From Microbacterium ginsengiterrae (GTDB lineage Bacteria; Actinomycetota; Actinomycetes; Actinomycetales; Microbacteriaceae), in contig NZ_JACHMU010000001.1 in NCBI RefSeq assembly GCF_014205075.1, forward strand, positions 1,612,001 through 1,676,000: DNA of 64,000 nucleotides, given 5' to 3'. Numbering within the stretch: the first letter of the stretch is position 1; each line of letters begins with the position of its first letter. The notes under the pieces were generated by a model. The model was not told the DNA's origin and made no database searches. It worked only from the letters and a program-made list of their open reading frames with translations. The position numbers were made by a program, and so were the translations under genes. Positions 17,256-26,167 of this stretch are shown here, piece by piece.

Positions 17256-18434
17256 GTGAGCATCGCTGTCACGGTCATCGTCCCCACGTTCAACGAACGG
17301 GACAACGTCGCGGAGCTCGTCGAGCGCACGGCAGCGGCTCTCGAGGGGCGCGACGCCGAGATCCTCTTCGTCGACGACAGCGCGGATGACACCGAGGCCG
17401 AGATCCTGCGCGTCGCCACCACGGCCGCCGTCCCTGTTCGGGTGATCCATCGACGCGTGAACAGCGGAGGTCTCGGCGGCGCCGTCGCCGCGGGGCTCGC
17501 GGCCGCCGGCGGTGACGTCTGCGTCGTGATGGACGGCGATCTGCAGCATCCCCCCGAACTCATCGTCACGATGCTCGACCGCTTCGCCGAGGGGGATGCC
17601 GACGTCGTGGCCGCATCGCGTTACGTGGGCGGCGGCGACTCCGCCGGCCTCGGCACCGCCGTGCGCTTCGGTGTCTCACGCGCCTCCACATGGCTGACCA
17701 AGGCGATGTTCCCGCGGCGCCTGGCTGCGGCGACCGACCCGATGACGGGGTTCTTCCTCGTCGACCGTCGTCGGGTGGATCTCGCCGTGCTCCGTCCGAA
17801 GGGGTTCAAGATCCTCCTCGAGATCCTCGCCAGGACCGACGGGCTTCGCATCGCCGAGGTGCCGATGGCCTTCTCCGAGCGGCACAGCGGCACGTCCAAG
17901 GCGTCGGTGCGGCAGGGCGCGACCTTCCTCGCGCACCTCGCGAGGCTGCGGTTCGGAAAGATGTCGCGCTTCGCGGTCATCGGCGCGATCGGTGCGGTGG
18001 CGAACCTCGGGATCATGTGGGCGCTGACCACCGCCGGTCTGCCGTATGTGTGGGCGGCGATCATCGGCGCCGAGGTCACGATCGTCGGCAACTTCCTCCT
18101 GCAGGAGCGCTTCGTCTTCGGTGACATGCGGCGCGATGCCCGCGGCGTGTGGGCCCGCTTCGGCGCATCGTTCACCTTCAACAACGTCGAGGCGGCGCTG
18201 CGGATCCCCGTCATGGTCCTCATGGTCGAGACGTGGCACATCTCGAGCGTGGTGGCGACCGCGATCTCGCTCGTGGTGGCCTTCTTCGCGCGCTTCCTGT
18301 TCCACTCGCTCTTCGTCTACGCGCCGCGGCGCGCCCGAGCGGCTGCGGGGGTCGAGGAGCCGACGACGGACACCGCCGCGCAGCGCATCGTCGCGGCGAT
18401 CGACGCCGAGGCGATGCGTCCGGGCGAACTCTGA
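17256..18434 (+). CDS. GT2 polyprenol-phosphate glycosyltransferase fused to a GtrA-like membrane domain
   Basis: 392 residues from GTG 17256 (GAAGGGG seven bases upstream). Residues 1-235 are a dolichyl/polyprenyl-phosphate mannose synthase-like GT2 domain: VIVPTFNERDNV, ILFVDDSADDT, VVMDGDLQHPPELI with the metal-binding DGD, and DPMTGFFLVDRR. Residues about 245-370 hold four hydrophobic helices of the GtrA type (SRFAVIGAIGAVANLGIMWAL to a final HSLFVYAPR). The fusion makes a lipid-linked sugar donor at the inner membrane face and probably flips or presents it, for cell-wall or protein glycosylation. Confidence 0.9.
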   Translation: MSIAVTVIVPTFNERDNVAELVERTAAALEGRDAEILFVDDSADDTEAEILRVATTAAVPVRVIHRRVNSGGLGGAVAAGLAAAGGDVCVVMDGDLQHPPELIVTMLDRFAEGDADVVAASRYVGGGDSAGLGTAVRFGVSRASTWLTKAMFPRRLAAATDPMTGFFLVDRRRVDLAVLRPKGFKILLEILARTDGLRIAEVPMAFSERHSGTSKASVRQGATFLAHLARLRFGKMSRFAVIGAIGAVANLGIMWALTTAGLPYVWAAIIGAEVTIVGNFLLQERFVFGDMRRDARGVWARFGASFTFNNVEAALRIPVMVLMVETWHISSVVATAISLVVAFFARFLFHSLFVYAPRRARAAAGVEEPTTDTAAQRIVAAIDAEAMRPGEL

Positions 18435-18622
18435 GAGCCCCGCGTCGGCCCCTGCGTCGGCCCCGTACGTTAGACTGATGATGCAATGTGCAGGTTCCGC
18501 CGCAATTCGGCGCCCGCATTGCCACTGATCAGGGCCATCACGGACCGCGCACACCGACGCGCGCGGCATCCGCCCTCGGTCTGAAGAATTCCGGATGCGC
18601 TCACGCGTGTCCGAACACAGCA

Positions 18623-18904
18623 ATGAGTATCACCATGAGCAAGACCACGACCATCCATCCCACCAACCCCCTCACCTGGAAGCAGGCCGACGACGACGTG
18701 CACGTCGCGACACGCGACGGCGAGTTCGCCGGTTTCGTCGAGTTCGACACCGACCGACACCTCGTCCGGGACAGCCGCGGCACCGAGATCGGGTCGTTCA
18801 CGACCCTCGCCGATGCCCGTCAGGCACTGGAGGGATCCACGTGCCGCCGTAGGCGATCCTTCGCCCAGACCATGCGCGGACACCTGCGCCGCGTCCGCTT
18901 CTGA
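18623..18904 (+). CDS. small conserved-looking hypothetical protein
   Basis: A 93-residue, basic-ended soluble protein from ATG 18623 (an in-frame ATG at 18635 would give 89). It opens MSITMSKTTTIHPTNPLTW, then VATRDGEFAGFVEF and RGTEIGSFTTLADARQALE, which look like two beta-hairpins of a small antiparallel domain repeated in mirror order, and a Cys-Arg-rich tail. No family is recognised. A leader of about 135 bases separates it from a likely promoter near 18470 (GTTAGACT). The leader contains no hairpin that I can assign to a known riboswitch. Confidence 0.55.
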   Translation: MSITMSKTTTIHPTNPLTWKQADDDVHVATRDGEFAGFVEFDTDRHLVRDSRGTEIGSFTTLADARQALEGSTCRRRRSFAQTMRGHLRRVRF

Positions 18905-18912
18905 CCCTCCGA

Positions 18913-18934
18913 CGTATACGCGGCGGCGTATACG
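18913..18934. promoter_or_regulatory. double CGTATACG operator overlapping the desaturase promoter
   Basis: Two copies of the palindrome CGTATACG (18913-18920 and 18927-18934) form a larger dyad, followed by a possible -10 element (TTAGCCT, 18942-18948). The arrangement is typical of TetR-family repressor sites. Control of the desaturase by a lipid-responsive repressor is inference; no such regulator gene is adjacent. Confidence 0.5.
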
Positions 18935-19015
18935 GCCCTCGTTAGCCTGAGGAAAAGCGATCGGCATCCGCCCTTGGCTTCCACAGCTCAAGGGCTCCGA
19001 TCGGAGGAGAAGCGT

Positions 19016-20131
19016 ATCTCCATCACAACAACCGTCGAATCCACCGGCACCCTCGGTCCGGTTCGCCAGACCTACTCCGGCAACGCGGAGTTCCCTCCCA
19101 TGGCGCACGCGTACAAGAGCGTCCTGCAGGTCGTCCGTGAGACCGGACTCCTGCAGCGGGCCCGTTGGTTCTACGCCCTCGTCGGCGCCGGCATCCTCGT
19201 GGCTCTCGCCGGATGCATCACCGGCTTCATCCTGCTCGGCGACAGCTGGTTCCAGCTCCTCATCGCCGCGGCCCTCGGCATCGTCTTCACCCAGATCGCC
19301 TTCCTCGCCCACGAGGCGGCTCACCGCCAGATCCTCGCATCCGGCCCGAAGAACTTCCGTCTCGCGAGGATCCTCGCCGGTTCCATCGGCATGAGCTACT
19401 CCTGGTGGGACAGCAAGCACACCAAGCACCACGGCAACCCGAACATGGTGGGCAAGGATCCCGACATCGAAGTCGACACGATCTCCTTCCTCGACGAAGA
19501 CGCAGCAAAGTCGCGCGGCATCGTCCGGATGATCACCCGCCACCAGGGATGGCTGTTCTTCCCCCTCCTGACGATGGAGGGTCTGAACCTGCACTTCCTG
19601 AGCCTCAAGTACCTCGTCACGACGAAGAAGGTCAAGGGCCGCTGGACCGAACTCGGCATCATCGCCCTGCGTTTCGCACTGCTGCTGACGCCGATCTTCC
19701 TCTTCCTGCCGCTGGGCATGGCGTTCGCGTTCATCGGCGTGCAGATGGCCGTGTTCGGCGTCTACATGGGCGCATCGTTCGCTCCGAACCACAAGGGCAT
19801 GCCGATCATCGCGCCGGACGCCCGTCTGGACTTCTTCTCCAAGCAGGTGCGCACCTCGCGCAACATCCGCGGCGGATGGTGGGCCACGGTCCTCATGGGC
19901 GGTCTCAACTACCAGGTGGAGCACCACCTGTTCCCGAACATGCCGCGCGTGTACCTGTCGAAGGCGCGTGAGATCGTCCGCGACTACTGCGCGTCCAACG
20001 ACGTGCCGTACACCGAGACGTCGTTGATCCGTTCGTACGCGATCGTCATCGAGTACCTCAACCGGGTCGGGCTCGCCGCTCGCGACCCGTTCGACTGCCC
20101 GGCCGCCGCACAGCTGCGCCGCGCCTCGTAG
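19016..20131 (+). CDS. membrane fatty acid desaturase
   Basis: A membrane di-iron acyl-desaturase (372 codons from 19016) introducing a double bond into membrane acyl chains. Four hydrophobic segments flank three His boxes: HEAAH, HTKHHGNPN and the C-terminal QVEHHLF. A strong Shine-Dalgarno GGAGGAG (19003-19009) lies six bases before an in-frame ATC (19016), where an ATG would be expected (I-S-I-T-T-T). In-frame alternatives are TTG 18974, which would place the SD inside the gene, and ATG 19100, which would cut conserved sequence. I therefore propose initiation at ATC 19016, or a base change there. Confidence 0.85.
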   Translation: MSITTTVESTGTLGPVRQTYSGNAEFPPMAHAYKSVLQVVRETGLLQRARWFYALVGAGILVALAGCITGFILLGDSWFQLLIAAALGIVFTQIAFLAHEAAHRQILASGPKNFRLARILAGSIGMSYSWWDSKHTKHHGNPNMVGKDPDIEVDTISFLDEDAAKSRGIVRMITRHQGWLFFPLLTMEGLNLHFLSLKYLVTTKKVKGRWTELGIIALRFALLLTPIFLFLPLGMAFAFIGVQMAVFGVYMGASFAPNHKGMPIIAPDARLDFFSKQVRTSRNIRGGWWATVLMGGLNYQVEHHLFPNMPRVYLSKAREIVRDYCASNDVPYTETSLIRSYAIVIEYLNRVGLAARDPFDCPAAAQLRRAS

Positions 20132-20144
20132 TCGTTCGACACCT

Positions 20145-20179
20145 TCGAGCCTGTGCCGCATCCCGCGGCATAGGCTCGA
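20145..20179 (+). terminator. long stem-loop between desaturase and amidase
   Basis: TCGAGCCT-G-TGCCGC pairs with GCGGCA-T-AGGCTCGA around a short ATCCC loop. It follows the desaturase stop and ends just before the amidase ATG (20183), so it may terminate the first transcript and also bury the GAGG ribosome-binding site of the second. There is no T-run. Confidence 0.55.
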
Positions 20180-20182
20180 GGC

Positions 20183-21589
20183 ATGTCTGAGCTGCACGAC
20201 CTGACCGCGATCGAGCAGCTGGCGGCGCTGCGGACCGGCGAGATCGGCCCCGTCGACCTCGCAGGGCACTACCTCGACCGGATCGCCCGCCTCGATGCCG
20301 GGCTCGGCGCGTTCGTCGAGGTGACAGCGGATGCCGCGACCGCCCGCGCCCGCTCCCTCGCCGCCGACGCGCCGACCGGTGCGCTGTGGGGGCTGCCGTT
20401 CGCGGACAAGGACCTCGTGCCGCGGGCCGGCGTGCCCACCCGCTACGGCTCGCGCCTGCACCGCGACGTCGTGCCCGACGTCACCGGCGACCAGGCCGCC
20501 GTGCTCGATGAGGCCGGCGGCGTCAGCCTCGGAAAGACGAACACTCCGGAGTTCGGGCTCACCGGATACACGGAGAGCCAGGTCGCCCCACCGGCGCGCG
20601 ACCCATGGAACCCCGCGAACGGTGCAGGAGGGTCGAGCGGAGGAGCCGCGACGGCCGTCGCCGCCGGACTGCTGCCTCTCGCCCCGGCATCCGACGGGGG
20701 AGGGTCGATCCGCATTCCGGCCGCCACCGTGGGGCTCGTCGGCATCAAGCCGTCCCGCGGGCGCGTGCCGTTCGCCTCCGGACTCGACAGCCCGGGAGGG
20801 CTGCCGGTCGCTGGGCCCATCGCGCGCACGGTCGCCGACGCCGCCCTGCTCCTCGACGTCCAGGTCGCCGGGCGCCCGCATCCGTACGCGACGGCCGCAC
20901 CGGGCGCAGGACCGTTCCTCACCTCGGTCGGTGCGGGTGCGGCATCCGCTCGTGTCGGCGTCACCACCGTCTCACCGTGGGACGACGCCGAGGACATCCG
21001 TCTCGATCCGGATGCCGAGCGGGCCGTCGCGGTCGCCGCGGCCCTCCTCGCGGATGCCGGCTCTGCGGTCGAGGCGTTCGACTGGAAACCGCGGGGATAC
21101 GCCGAGATGTTCACGACGATCTGGCGCACGAGCGCGGCACGCATGAACCTGTCCGACGCCGAGCTCGAGCTCGTCGAACCGATCACCTCCTGGCTCGTCC
21201 GCGAGGGTCGCCGTCTCACCGGCGCAGAGGTGCTCGAGGCGCTCGCCGCGGCGACCGCCTTCGAGCGCGAGACGATCACGGCGTTCGCGCCGTTCGATGC
21301 CGTCCTCACCCCCGCGCTCGCGCTTCCGGCGCAGCCCGTCGGCTGGTTCGACGCCGACGACGCCGCACGCAACTTCTCGCAGCAGGTGCAGTACGCGCCG
21401 TACTCGAGCTTCGTGAACGTCTGCGGTCTGCCGGCCGTCGTCGTGCCGGTGACCCTCGACGGGAGCGGCCACCCGGTCAGCGTCCAGCTGATCGGTCGAC
21501 CGGGAGGAGAGGCGGCGATCGTCGCGCTCGCTGCCGAACTGGAGGGGCGGGTCGGCCCGTTGCCGCGTCCCGACGTCTGGCGCGCCTGA
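20183..21589 (+). CDS. amidase (amidase-signature family)
   Basis: 468 residues. The Ser-cisSer-Lys triad elements are visible: WGLPFADKD with the catalytic Lys near residue 76, NGAGGSSGGAATAVAAG with the cis-Ser, and the nucleophile in SDGGGSIRIPAATVGLVGIKPSRG. Such enzymes hydrolyse amides, including nitrile-derived or aryl amides. Subtype cannot be told from sequence, and no GatB or GatC is nearby, so it is not the glutamyl-tRNA amidotransferase subunit. Cytoplasmic, monocistronic, ATG start. Confidence 0.9.
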   Translation: MSELHDLTAIEQLAALRTGEIGPVDLAGHYLDRIARLDAGLGAFVEVTADAATARARSLAADAPTGALWGLPFADKDLVPRAGVPTRYGSRLHRDVVPDVTGDQAAVLDEAGGVSLGKTNTPEFGLTGYTESQVAPPARDPWNPANGAGGSSGGAATAVAAGLLPLAPASDGGGSIRIPAATVGLVGIKPSRGRVPFASGLDSPGGLPVAGPIARTVADAALLLDVQVAGRPHPYATAAPGAGPFLTSVGAGAASARVGVTTVSPWDDAEDIRLDPDAERAVAVAAALLADAGSAVEAFDWKPRGYAEMFTTIWRTSAARMNLSDAELELVEPITSWLVREGRRLTGAEVLEALAAATAFERETITAFAPFDAVLTPALALPAQPVGWFDADDAARNFSQQVQYAPYSSFVNVCGLPAVVVPVTLDGSGHPVSVQLIGRPGGEAAIVALAAELEGRVGPLPRPDVWRA

Positions 21590-21675
21590 CACGGCGCGGC
21601 GCCGACGCCCTGCAGGTGCAGAGCGCCGACGCCGCGGTCGTCCGTCAGTCGCGGACGCAGGTGTCCGTCGCCGGA

Positions 21676-24174
21676 CTACCCGTCCGCATCGACGGTGAAG
21701 TCGAACGTGCCGGTCCGCGAGACGTTGCCCGCTCGATCGTGCGCGTTGTACTTCACCATGTAGTCACCCGAAGGGAGCTTCACCGTCGCCGTGTGGGTGC
21801 CGCTCTCTGCGCCGCCCATCGGTGACTGCGTGCTCTGCACGAGCGTGCCGTCCTGATAGATGTTCGCGACGATGCGCTCCAGCCCACCGAGGTCGGACGC
21901 ATCCACCTGGATGTCGACCGCGCCGAACGGCCCGGCCGTCGACGGCGACACGAGCGCCACCTCCGGGCGGACATCATCAGCCGGCAGCTCCTGGAACAGG
22001 CGCGGCGCGAAGTCGATGAGGTTCTTCTGCCACACGTCCCAGCCGTGAGGCCCAGGGGTCACGCCATCGAACTCGTACTCGATTCCGAGCTCGTCCAGCG
22101 TCACCAGCGATGCCATCATGCCCTCGTAGACGAAGTCGGTGATGTCGCCGATGTAGAGCCGGAACAGGTCGGTGCCGGCGTTGATCGCGTCGACGTCGAC
22201 GCCGTCCCCGCTGCCGAAGCCCGCCGAGAACACGCCGATCGATGCGAACGCACCGGGGTGCGCCTTCAGCACGGAGATCGTGCGTGCGCCGCCGGCGGAG
22301 AGACCGGCCAGTGCTCGCTTCGCGGGGTCGCCGCTGACGTTGTACGTCGCCTCGGTGACCGGCACGATGTTGTCGAGCAGCTCAGCCGGGTAGTCGCTGA
22401 CGTTGCCGTTCGGCATCACCACGACCATCGGCTGGAGGGCGCCGTCCAGGAAGAGGTTGTCGAGGATCTGCCGCGTTCGGCCGACCTCCACCCAGTCCGT
22501 CCAGGTCTGGCCGCCGCCGTGATTGAGCACGAACAGCGGGTACGGCTCCGCACGCTCGGCGTCGTAGCCGGGCGGCGTCCACACATAGGCGCTGCGCTCC
22601 TCGCCGGCGACACTGCTCTGGTAGGTCATGACATCCAGTGCGCCGCCCTCGCCCGCGGCGACATCCGTGAGCAGGCGGGACTCCTCGCCCTCGACGAGGA
22701 ACGTGCTCCACGCGGGCTCCGACGTCACCGACGTCGGGTTCGAAGTGTCCTTGACCGCCTGGCGGTCGACGATGAGCCGATAGTGGTAGAACCACGGGTC
22801 CAATGGGCCGATCGTCGTCTGCCAGCGGTCGCCGACCTTGCTCATCTCGGTGCGGAGCCAGCTGCCGCCGGGGGCCGTGTTCGCCCAGACGGACACGTAC
22901 TCGGCATCCGCGAAGTCCGCCGTCGTCTCGAACGTGACGAACCCGCCATCGCTGATCCACGGCGTCGGCGTCGTGCCGGATGCCGGTGTCTCGAAGCGCT
23001 CGGTGAGGGCGGTGTGCCCCTCGCTCATCGCGGGGTCGGACGGCTTCTTCGTGAACAGGCGCGGAGCGAAGTCGATGAGGTTCTCCTGCCAGGCGTTCCA
23101 GTTGTGGCCGGCGTCGGGGTTCACGCCGTCGAACTGGTAGTCGAGGCCGATCTCGTCGAACTTCTGGAACGAGTCGTAGACGTCGTTGTGTGCGACATCC
23201 GTCGGGTTGCCGACGTACACGCGGAACAGATCCGTCTTGTTGTTCATCTTTTTCACGGGGATGTCGTCCAGGTCGCCGAAGCGGCCGGCGCCGAACGTTC
23301 CGATCTGGGCGAACTCGCCGGGGTGCTCGCTGAACACCTCGAACGTCTGGCCGCCTCCCATGGAGAGCCCGGCCAGTGCGCGCTTCTTCTTCGACGGCGA
23401 CGCATTGTACGCGTCCTCCACCGCGGGGACGAGGTTGTCGAGTAGCTCGGCCGAGAAGTCGGGCACGTTGCCGTTGCCCATCACCACGATCATGTCCTCG
23501 AGTCGGCCCGAGAGCCACAGATTGTCGAGGATCTGCTCGGCTCGTCCCACTTCGACCCAGTCGCGGTAGCTCTGCGCGCCACCGTGCTGCAGGTAGAAGA
23601 CCGGGAACTTCTTGCCCTTGGGCTTGTACGTCGGGGGCAGCCAGACGAGCGCCTGGCGCTCCTCGCCGGCGACGGCGCTGTCGTAGGTCAGCGTCTCGAT
23701 CGTTCCGGCCTCTTCGGGCGCGTCGGCGAGCAGCGCGGCGGAGTCGCCGGGGATGAAGAACGTGCTCCACTCCGGCTCGGAGGCCACGCTCGTGGGGTTC
23801 GACGTGTCCTTGAGGACCTTGCTGTCGTCTCCGGTGACCTGGTAGTAGTACAGGCCGGGGGTGAAGGGGCCGTAGGTGGCGGTCCAGTTCGCACCGCTTC
23901 GCTGCAGCCCGATCTGCGCCCAGTTGTGGGACGGACCGAAGTTGCCCTCGACCACCACCTGCGACACGGGTCCGACGGCGGCCTCGACATCGGCGTTGGG
24001 GACGCTGATGCGCAGGTACCCGTCGTCCTGCACGTCGATCCATGGCGTCGCCGCCGCAGCGGGTGCGGCGACCGTGAGCCCGGCGATCGCGACGAACAAC
24101 GCCGTGATCAGCCCGAGCGCTCTTCGGGTGCGGGTGCGCCGGCCATGCGGCCGGCTGGGGGATGTGATCTCCAT
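21676..24174 (-). CDS. secreted tandem esterase (two Fes/CE1-like modules)
   Basis: 832 residues from the ATG at 24174 (GAGGAATCG before it). The signal peptide has a basic start, a GLITALFVAIAGLTVAAPAAAA core and a likely cut near residue 44. Two homologous units follow. Each has an N-terminal beta-sandwich with a KDTSNPTS element, then an enterochelin esterase/feruloyl esterase-like alpha/beta hydrolase with HGG and a nucleophile elbow (GLSMGGG in the first, GLSAGGA in the second). A final His is in PDAGHNWNAW or PGPHGWDVW. A C-terminal Ig-like domain (about 740-832) closes the protein. Probably acts on plant polysaccharide esters. LacI-like operators lie upstream. Confidence 0.85.
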   Translation of the reverse strand: MEITSPSRPHGRRTRTRRALGLITALFVAIAGLTVAAPAAAATPWIDVQDDGYLRISVPNADVEAAVGPVSQVVVEGNFGPSHNWAQIGLQRSGANWTATYGPFTPGLYYYQVTGDDSKVLKDTSNPTSVASEPEWSTFFIPGDSAALLADAPEEAGTIETLTYDSAVAGEERQALVWLPPTYKPKGKKFPVFYLQHGGAQSYRDWVEVGRAEQILDNLWLSGRLEDMIVVMGNGNVPDFSAELLDNLVPAVEDAYNASPSKKKRALAGLSMGGGQTFEVFSEHPGEFAQIGTFGAGRFGDLDDIPVKKMNNKTDLFRVYVGNPTDVAHNDVYDSFQKFDEIGLDYQFDGVNPDAGHNWNAWQENLIDFAPRLFTKKPSDPAMSEGHTALTERFETPASGTTPTPWISDGGFVTFETTADFADAEYVSVWANTAPGGSWLRTEMSKVGDRWQTTIGPLDPWFYHYRLIVDRQAVKDTSNPTSVTSEPAWSTFLVEGEESRLLTDVAAGEGGALDVMTYQSSVAGEERSAYVWTPPGYDAERAEPYPLFVLNHGGGQTWTDWVEVGRTRQILDNLFLDGALQPMVVVMPNGNVSDYPAELLDNIVPVTEATYNVSGDPAKRALAGLSAGGARTISVLKAHPGAFASIGVFSAGFGSGDGVDVDAINAGTDLFRLYIGDITDFVYEGMMASLVTLDELGIEYEFDGVTPGPHGWDVWQKNLIDFAPRLFQELPADDVRPEVALVSPSTAGPFGAVDIQVDASDLGGLERIVANIYQDGTLVQSTQSPMGGAESGTHTATVKLPSGDYMVKYNAHDRAGNVSRTGTFDFTVDADG

Positions 24175-24263
24175 CGATTCCTCATCTCGTGATTCGGCCG
24201 GCTCGTCGATGCGGGCTTCCCCGTGAGAGCCGGATGGAATACGGATTCCGGCGCATCCACAAA

Positions 24264-24281
24264 ATTTACAACGTCGTAAAT
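24264..24281. promoter_or_regulatory. LacI-type operator upstream of the secreted esterase
   Basis: ATTTAC (24264-24269) and GTAAAT (24276-24281) are perfect inverted arms around AACGTC, giving TTTACAACGTCGTAAA, close to the ACAACGTTGT-centred operators of actinobacterial LacI-family sugar regulators. It lies 90 bases before the esterase start. No LacI gene is in the window. Confidence 0.55.
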
Positions 24282-24334
24282 CCGTACGCGCACACTCTCT
24301 CAAGACAAGGAGAGGCCGACAATGGACAAAAGTC

Positions 24335-24342
24335 CAACGTTG
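24335..24342. promoter_or_regulatory. second, weaker CAACGTTG operator-like site
   Basis: CAACGTTG is an 8-base palindrome matching the core of the 24264 site, about 70 bases further upstream. It is flanked by GGAC-AAAA-GTCC (24324-24335). The pair could allow looping repression of the esterase promoter; this is inference from spacing and core identity. Confidence 0.35.
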
Positions 24343-24394
24343 TGAAACGACGGTGGAGGGTGGGCATTGGACGCTGGTCCCATCGCCGGCGTCC

Positions 24395-25792
24395 TCAGCG
24401 GCGGCGGGCGCGGGATTTCGAGACGCTCGCCAGCGTGGCCCGCAGCGGGGTGCCGAGGTAGAGCCCGAGCGAGGCGCCGGCGGCGAGTCCGACGCCGATG
24501 GATGCCGCGAGGACGAGGGGGCCGATGCCGTCCAGCATCCCCTGTGCCGTGCCATCCGAATCGACGATGCCGAGGAGCCCCCGGAAGACCGCCGTCCCCG
24601 GGACGAGCGGGACGATCGCCGCGGTCGTCACCGCGACGGAGGGCACGTGCACCCCTCGTGCGGTGAGGATGCCGATGAAGCTCGCCAGCAGCGCACCGAC
24701 GGCGCTCGCCGCACCGGCCTGCACGCCGAGGAGCATCGTCGCGCTGTAGGCGACGATCGCCACGGTGCTGAGCACCGCACTGACGAGGATGATGCGCAGG
24801 CCGGCGCCGTTGAACAGGGCGACGGCGACGGCGATGATGATCGCTCCGGCGATCTGCGCGGCGAGCGAGCCGAACGGGATGGCGTCGGTGGGCAGCGGGA
24901 TGGTCACTCCGACGAGCCGGGAGAACTCCAGGCCGATGAGGATGCCGAGGACGACGCCGAGGGTCTGCATCGTCAGGTCGAGGATGCGCCCGCCCGCCGT
25001 GAGTGCGAACCCGTCGATGGCATCCTGCGCGGCGCCGACGACGGTGAGCCCCGAGAGCATGAGGACGATGCCGGAGGCGACGATGATCGACGGTTGCACG
25101 TCCATGAAGGGGGCGACGCCGATCGCGCCGAGCGCGGAGACGGCGGTGGTGACACCGGTGATGACGAAACCGCCGGCGATCTGGCTGAAGAACAGCGGGA
25201 CCTGGAGGCGAGCGAGTCCGGCCTGGGCGAAGGCGGCACCGAGGGCGGCGAGGAAGCTCAGCAGGATGATGATCGGAGAGGCCCCGTAGAGGATCGCGAC
25301 GCCGACGGCGAGGAGGGCACGCGCGAAGATCACGACGATGGGCTGGTACAGGAACGGCGTACGCCGGATGACGCGGAACGCCAGGCGCGCCTCGTCGAGG
25401 CCCAATCCCTCGGAGATGTCGACCATGAGGGCCTGCAGGCGCTGCAGCTTCGCATGATCGGGCGACGCCGCCCGGACGACGCGGATCATGGTGGTCGGCC
25501 AGTCGTCCTCCCCACGGTGATAGGAGACGCTGATCGCGCTGAAGGTCACATCGACGTGTACACCGATGAGCCCATAGACGCGGGCGACGCGGATGATCGA
25601 GAACGTCACGTCGTGGGCGGAGGCGCCGACGGCGAACATCGACTCGCCGATGCGGAGGGCCAGATCGAGGATCTTGACGACCGTGGTCTCGTTGACGACC
25701 GTGTACGCCTCGGTCAGTGCGACCTTGTCGGGGTCCGTCCGGATCGCGCGTCGCACGGAGTCGAGCAGCCGTGAGCGTCGTTCGATGGCCAT
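24395..25792 (-). CDS. ThrE-type threonine/serine exporter
   Basis: A 465-residue protein with a soluble N-terminal domain (residues 1-150, with SYHRGEDDWPTTMIRVVRA and the GLGLDEA region) and about ten hydrophobic segments from 155 on. This is the two-part ThrE architecture (PF06738 plus PF12821) of Corynebacterium threonine/serine exporters. The membrane part shows two similar five-helix halves, with VPGTAVFRGLLGIVD in the second. It likely exports small amino acids by proton antiport. Reverse strand, upstream of and in the same direction as the esterase, but separated by 220 bases with operators, so not its operon. Confidence 0.85.
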   Translation of the reverse strand: MAIERRSRLLDSVRRAIRTDPDKVALTEAYTVVNETTVVKILDLALRIGESMFAVGASAHDVTFSIIRVARVYGLIGVHVDVTFSAISVSYHRGEDDWPTTMIRVVRAASPDHAKLQRLQALMVDISEGLGLDEARLAFRVIRRTPFLYQPIVVIFARALLAVGVAILYGASPIIILLSFLAALGAAFAQAGLARLQVPLFFSQIAGGFVITGVTTAVSALGAIGVAPFMDVQPSIIVASGIVLMLSGLTVVGAAQDAIDGFALTAGGRILDLTMQTLGVVLGILIGLEFSRLVGVTIPLPTDAIPFGSLAAQIAGAIIIAVAVALFNGAGLRIILVSAVLSTVAIVAYSATMLLGVQAGAASAVGALLASFIGILTARGVHVPSVAVTTAAIVPLVPGTAVFRGLLGIVDSDGTAQGMLDGIGPLVLAASIGVGLAAGASLGLYLGTPLRATLASVSKSRARRR

Positions 25793-25823
25793 GGTTCCAT
25801 TGTCGTTCGGAGAGGGGCGTCCG

Positions 25824-26144
25824 TCACATCGCGGGGCCGCCGGTGGGTCGGGCGCGGAGGTGTCCGGGGAGGAAGGGCAGGACCGGCGCCCGGTAGATCA
25901 GCGCGGGCGGGTGGCCTGTGCCGATGGTCAGTTCCGCTCGCCCGAACCGCCACAGCCGGTTGAACAGGAACACACCGAGCGTCGCGTTCTCGTCGGCGGG
26001 TACCTGCCACGTTCCGACACCCCACTGCGTCGGCTGGCCTCTCCCGTCGATCACGAGGGTGGGGCGGATGCCGGCGTAAAGGGCGAACCACGGCTTGTGC
26101 ATCGTCACCTCGATGCGGCGGGGAGCGGGGGTGTCGACGGGCAC
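25824..26144 (-). CDS. hypothetical protein
   Basis: A 106-residue protein with no signal or membrane segment. The sequence alternates short beta strands (RRIEVTMHKPWFALYAGIRPTLVIDG, QWGVGTWQVP, GVFLFNRLWRFGRAELTIG), suggesting a small beta-sandwich, and ends in a Pro/Arg-rich tail. Not recognised. It sits upstream of the ThrE gene with 31 bases between and could share its transcript. Confidence 0.5.
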   Translation of the reverse strand: MPVDTPAPRRIEVTMHKPWFALYAGIRPTLVIDGRGQPTQWGVGTWQVPADENATLGVFLFNRLWRFGRAELTIGTGHPPALIYRAPVLPFLPGHLRARPTGGPAM

Positions 26145-26167
26145 CGGCTCAGCCTATCCGCGGCGGC

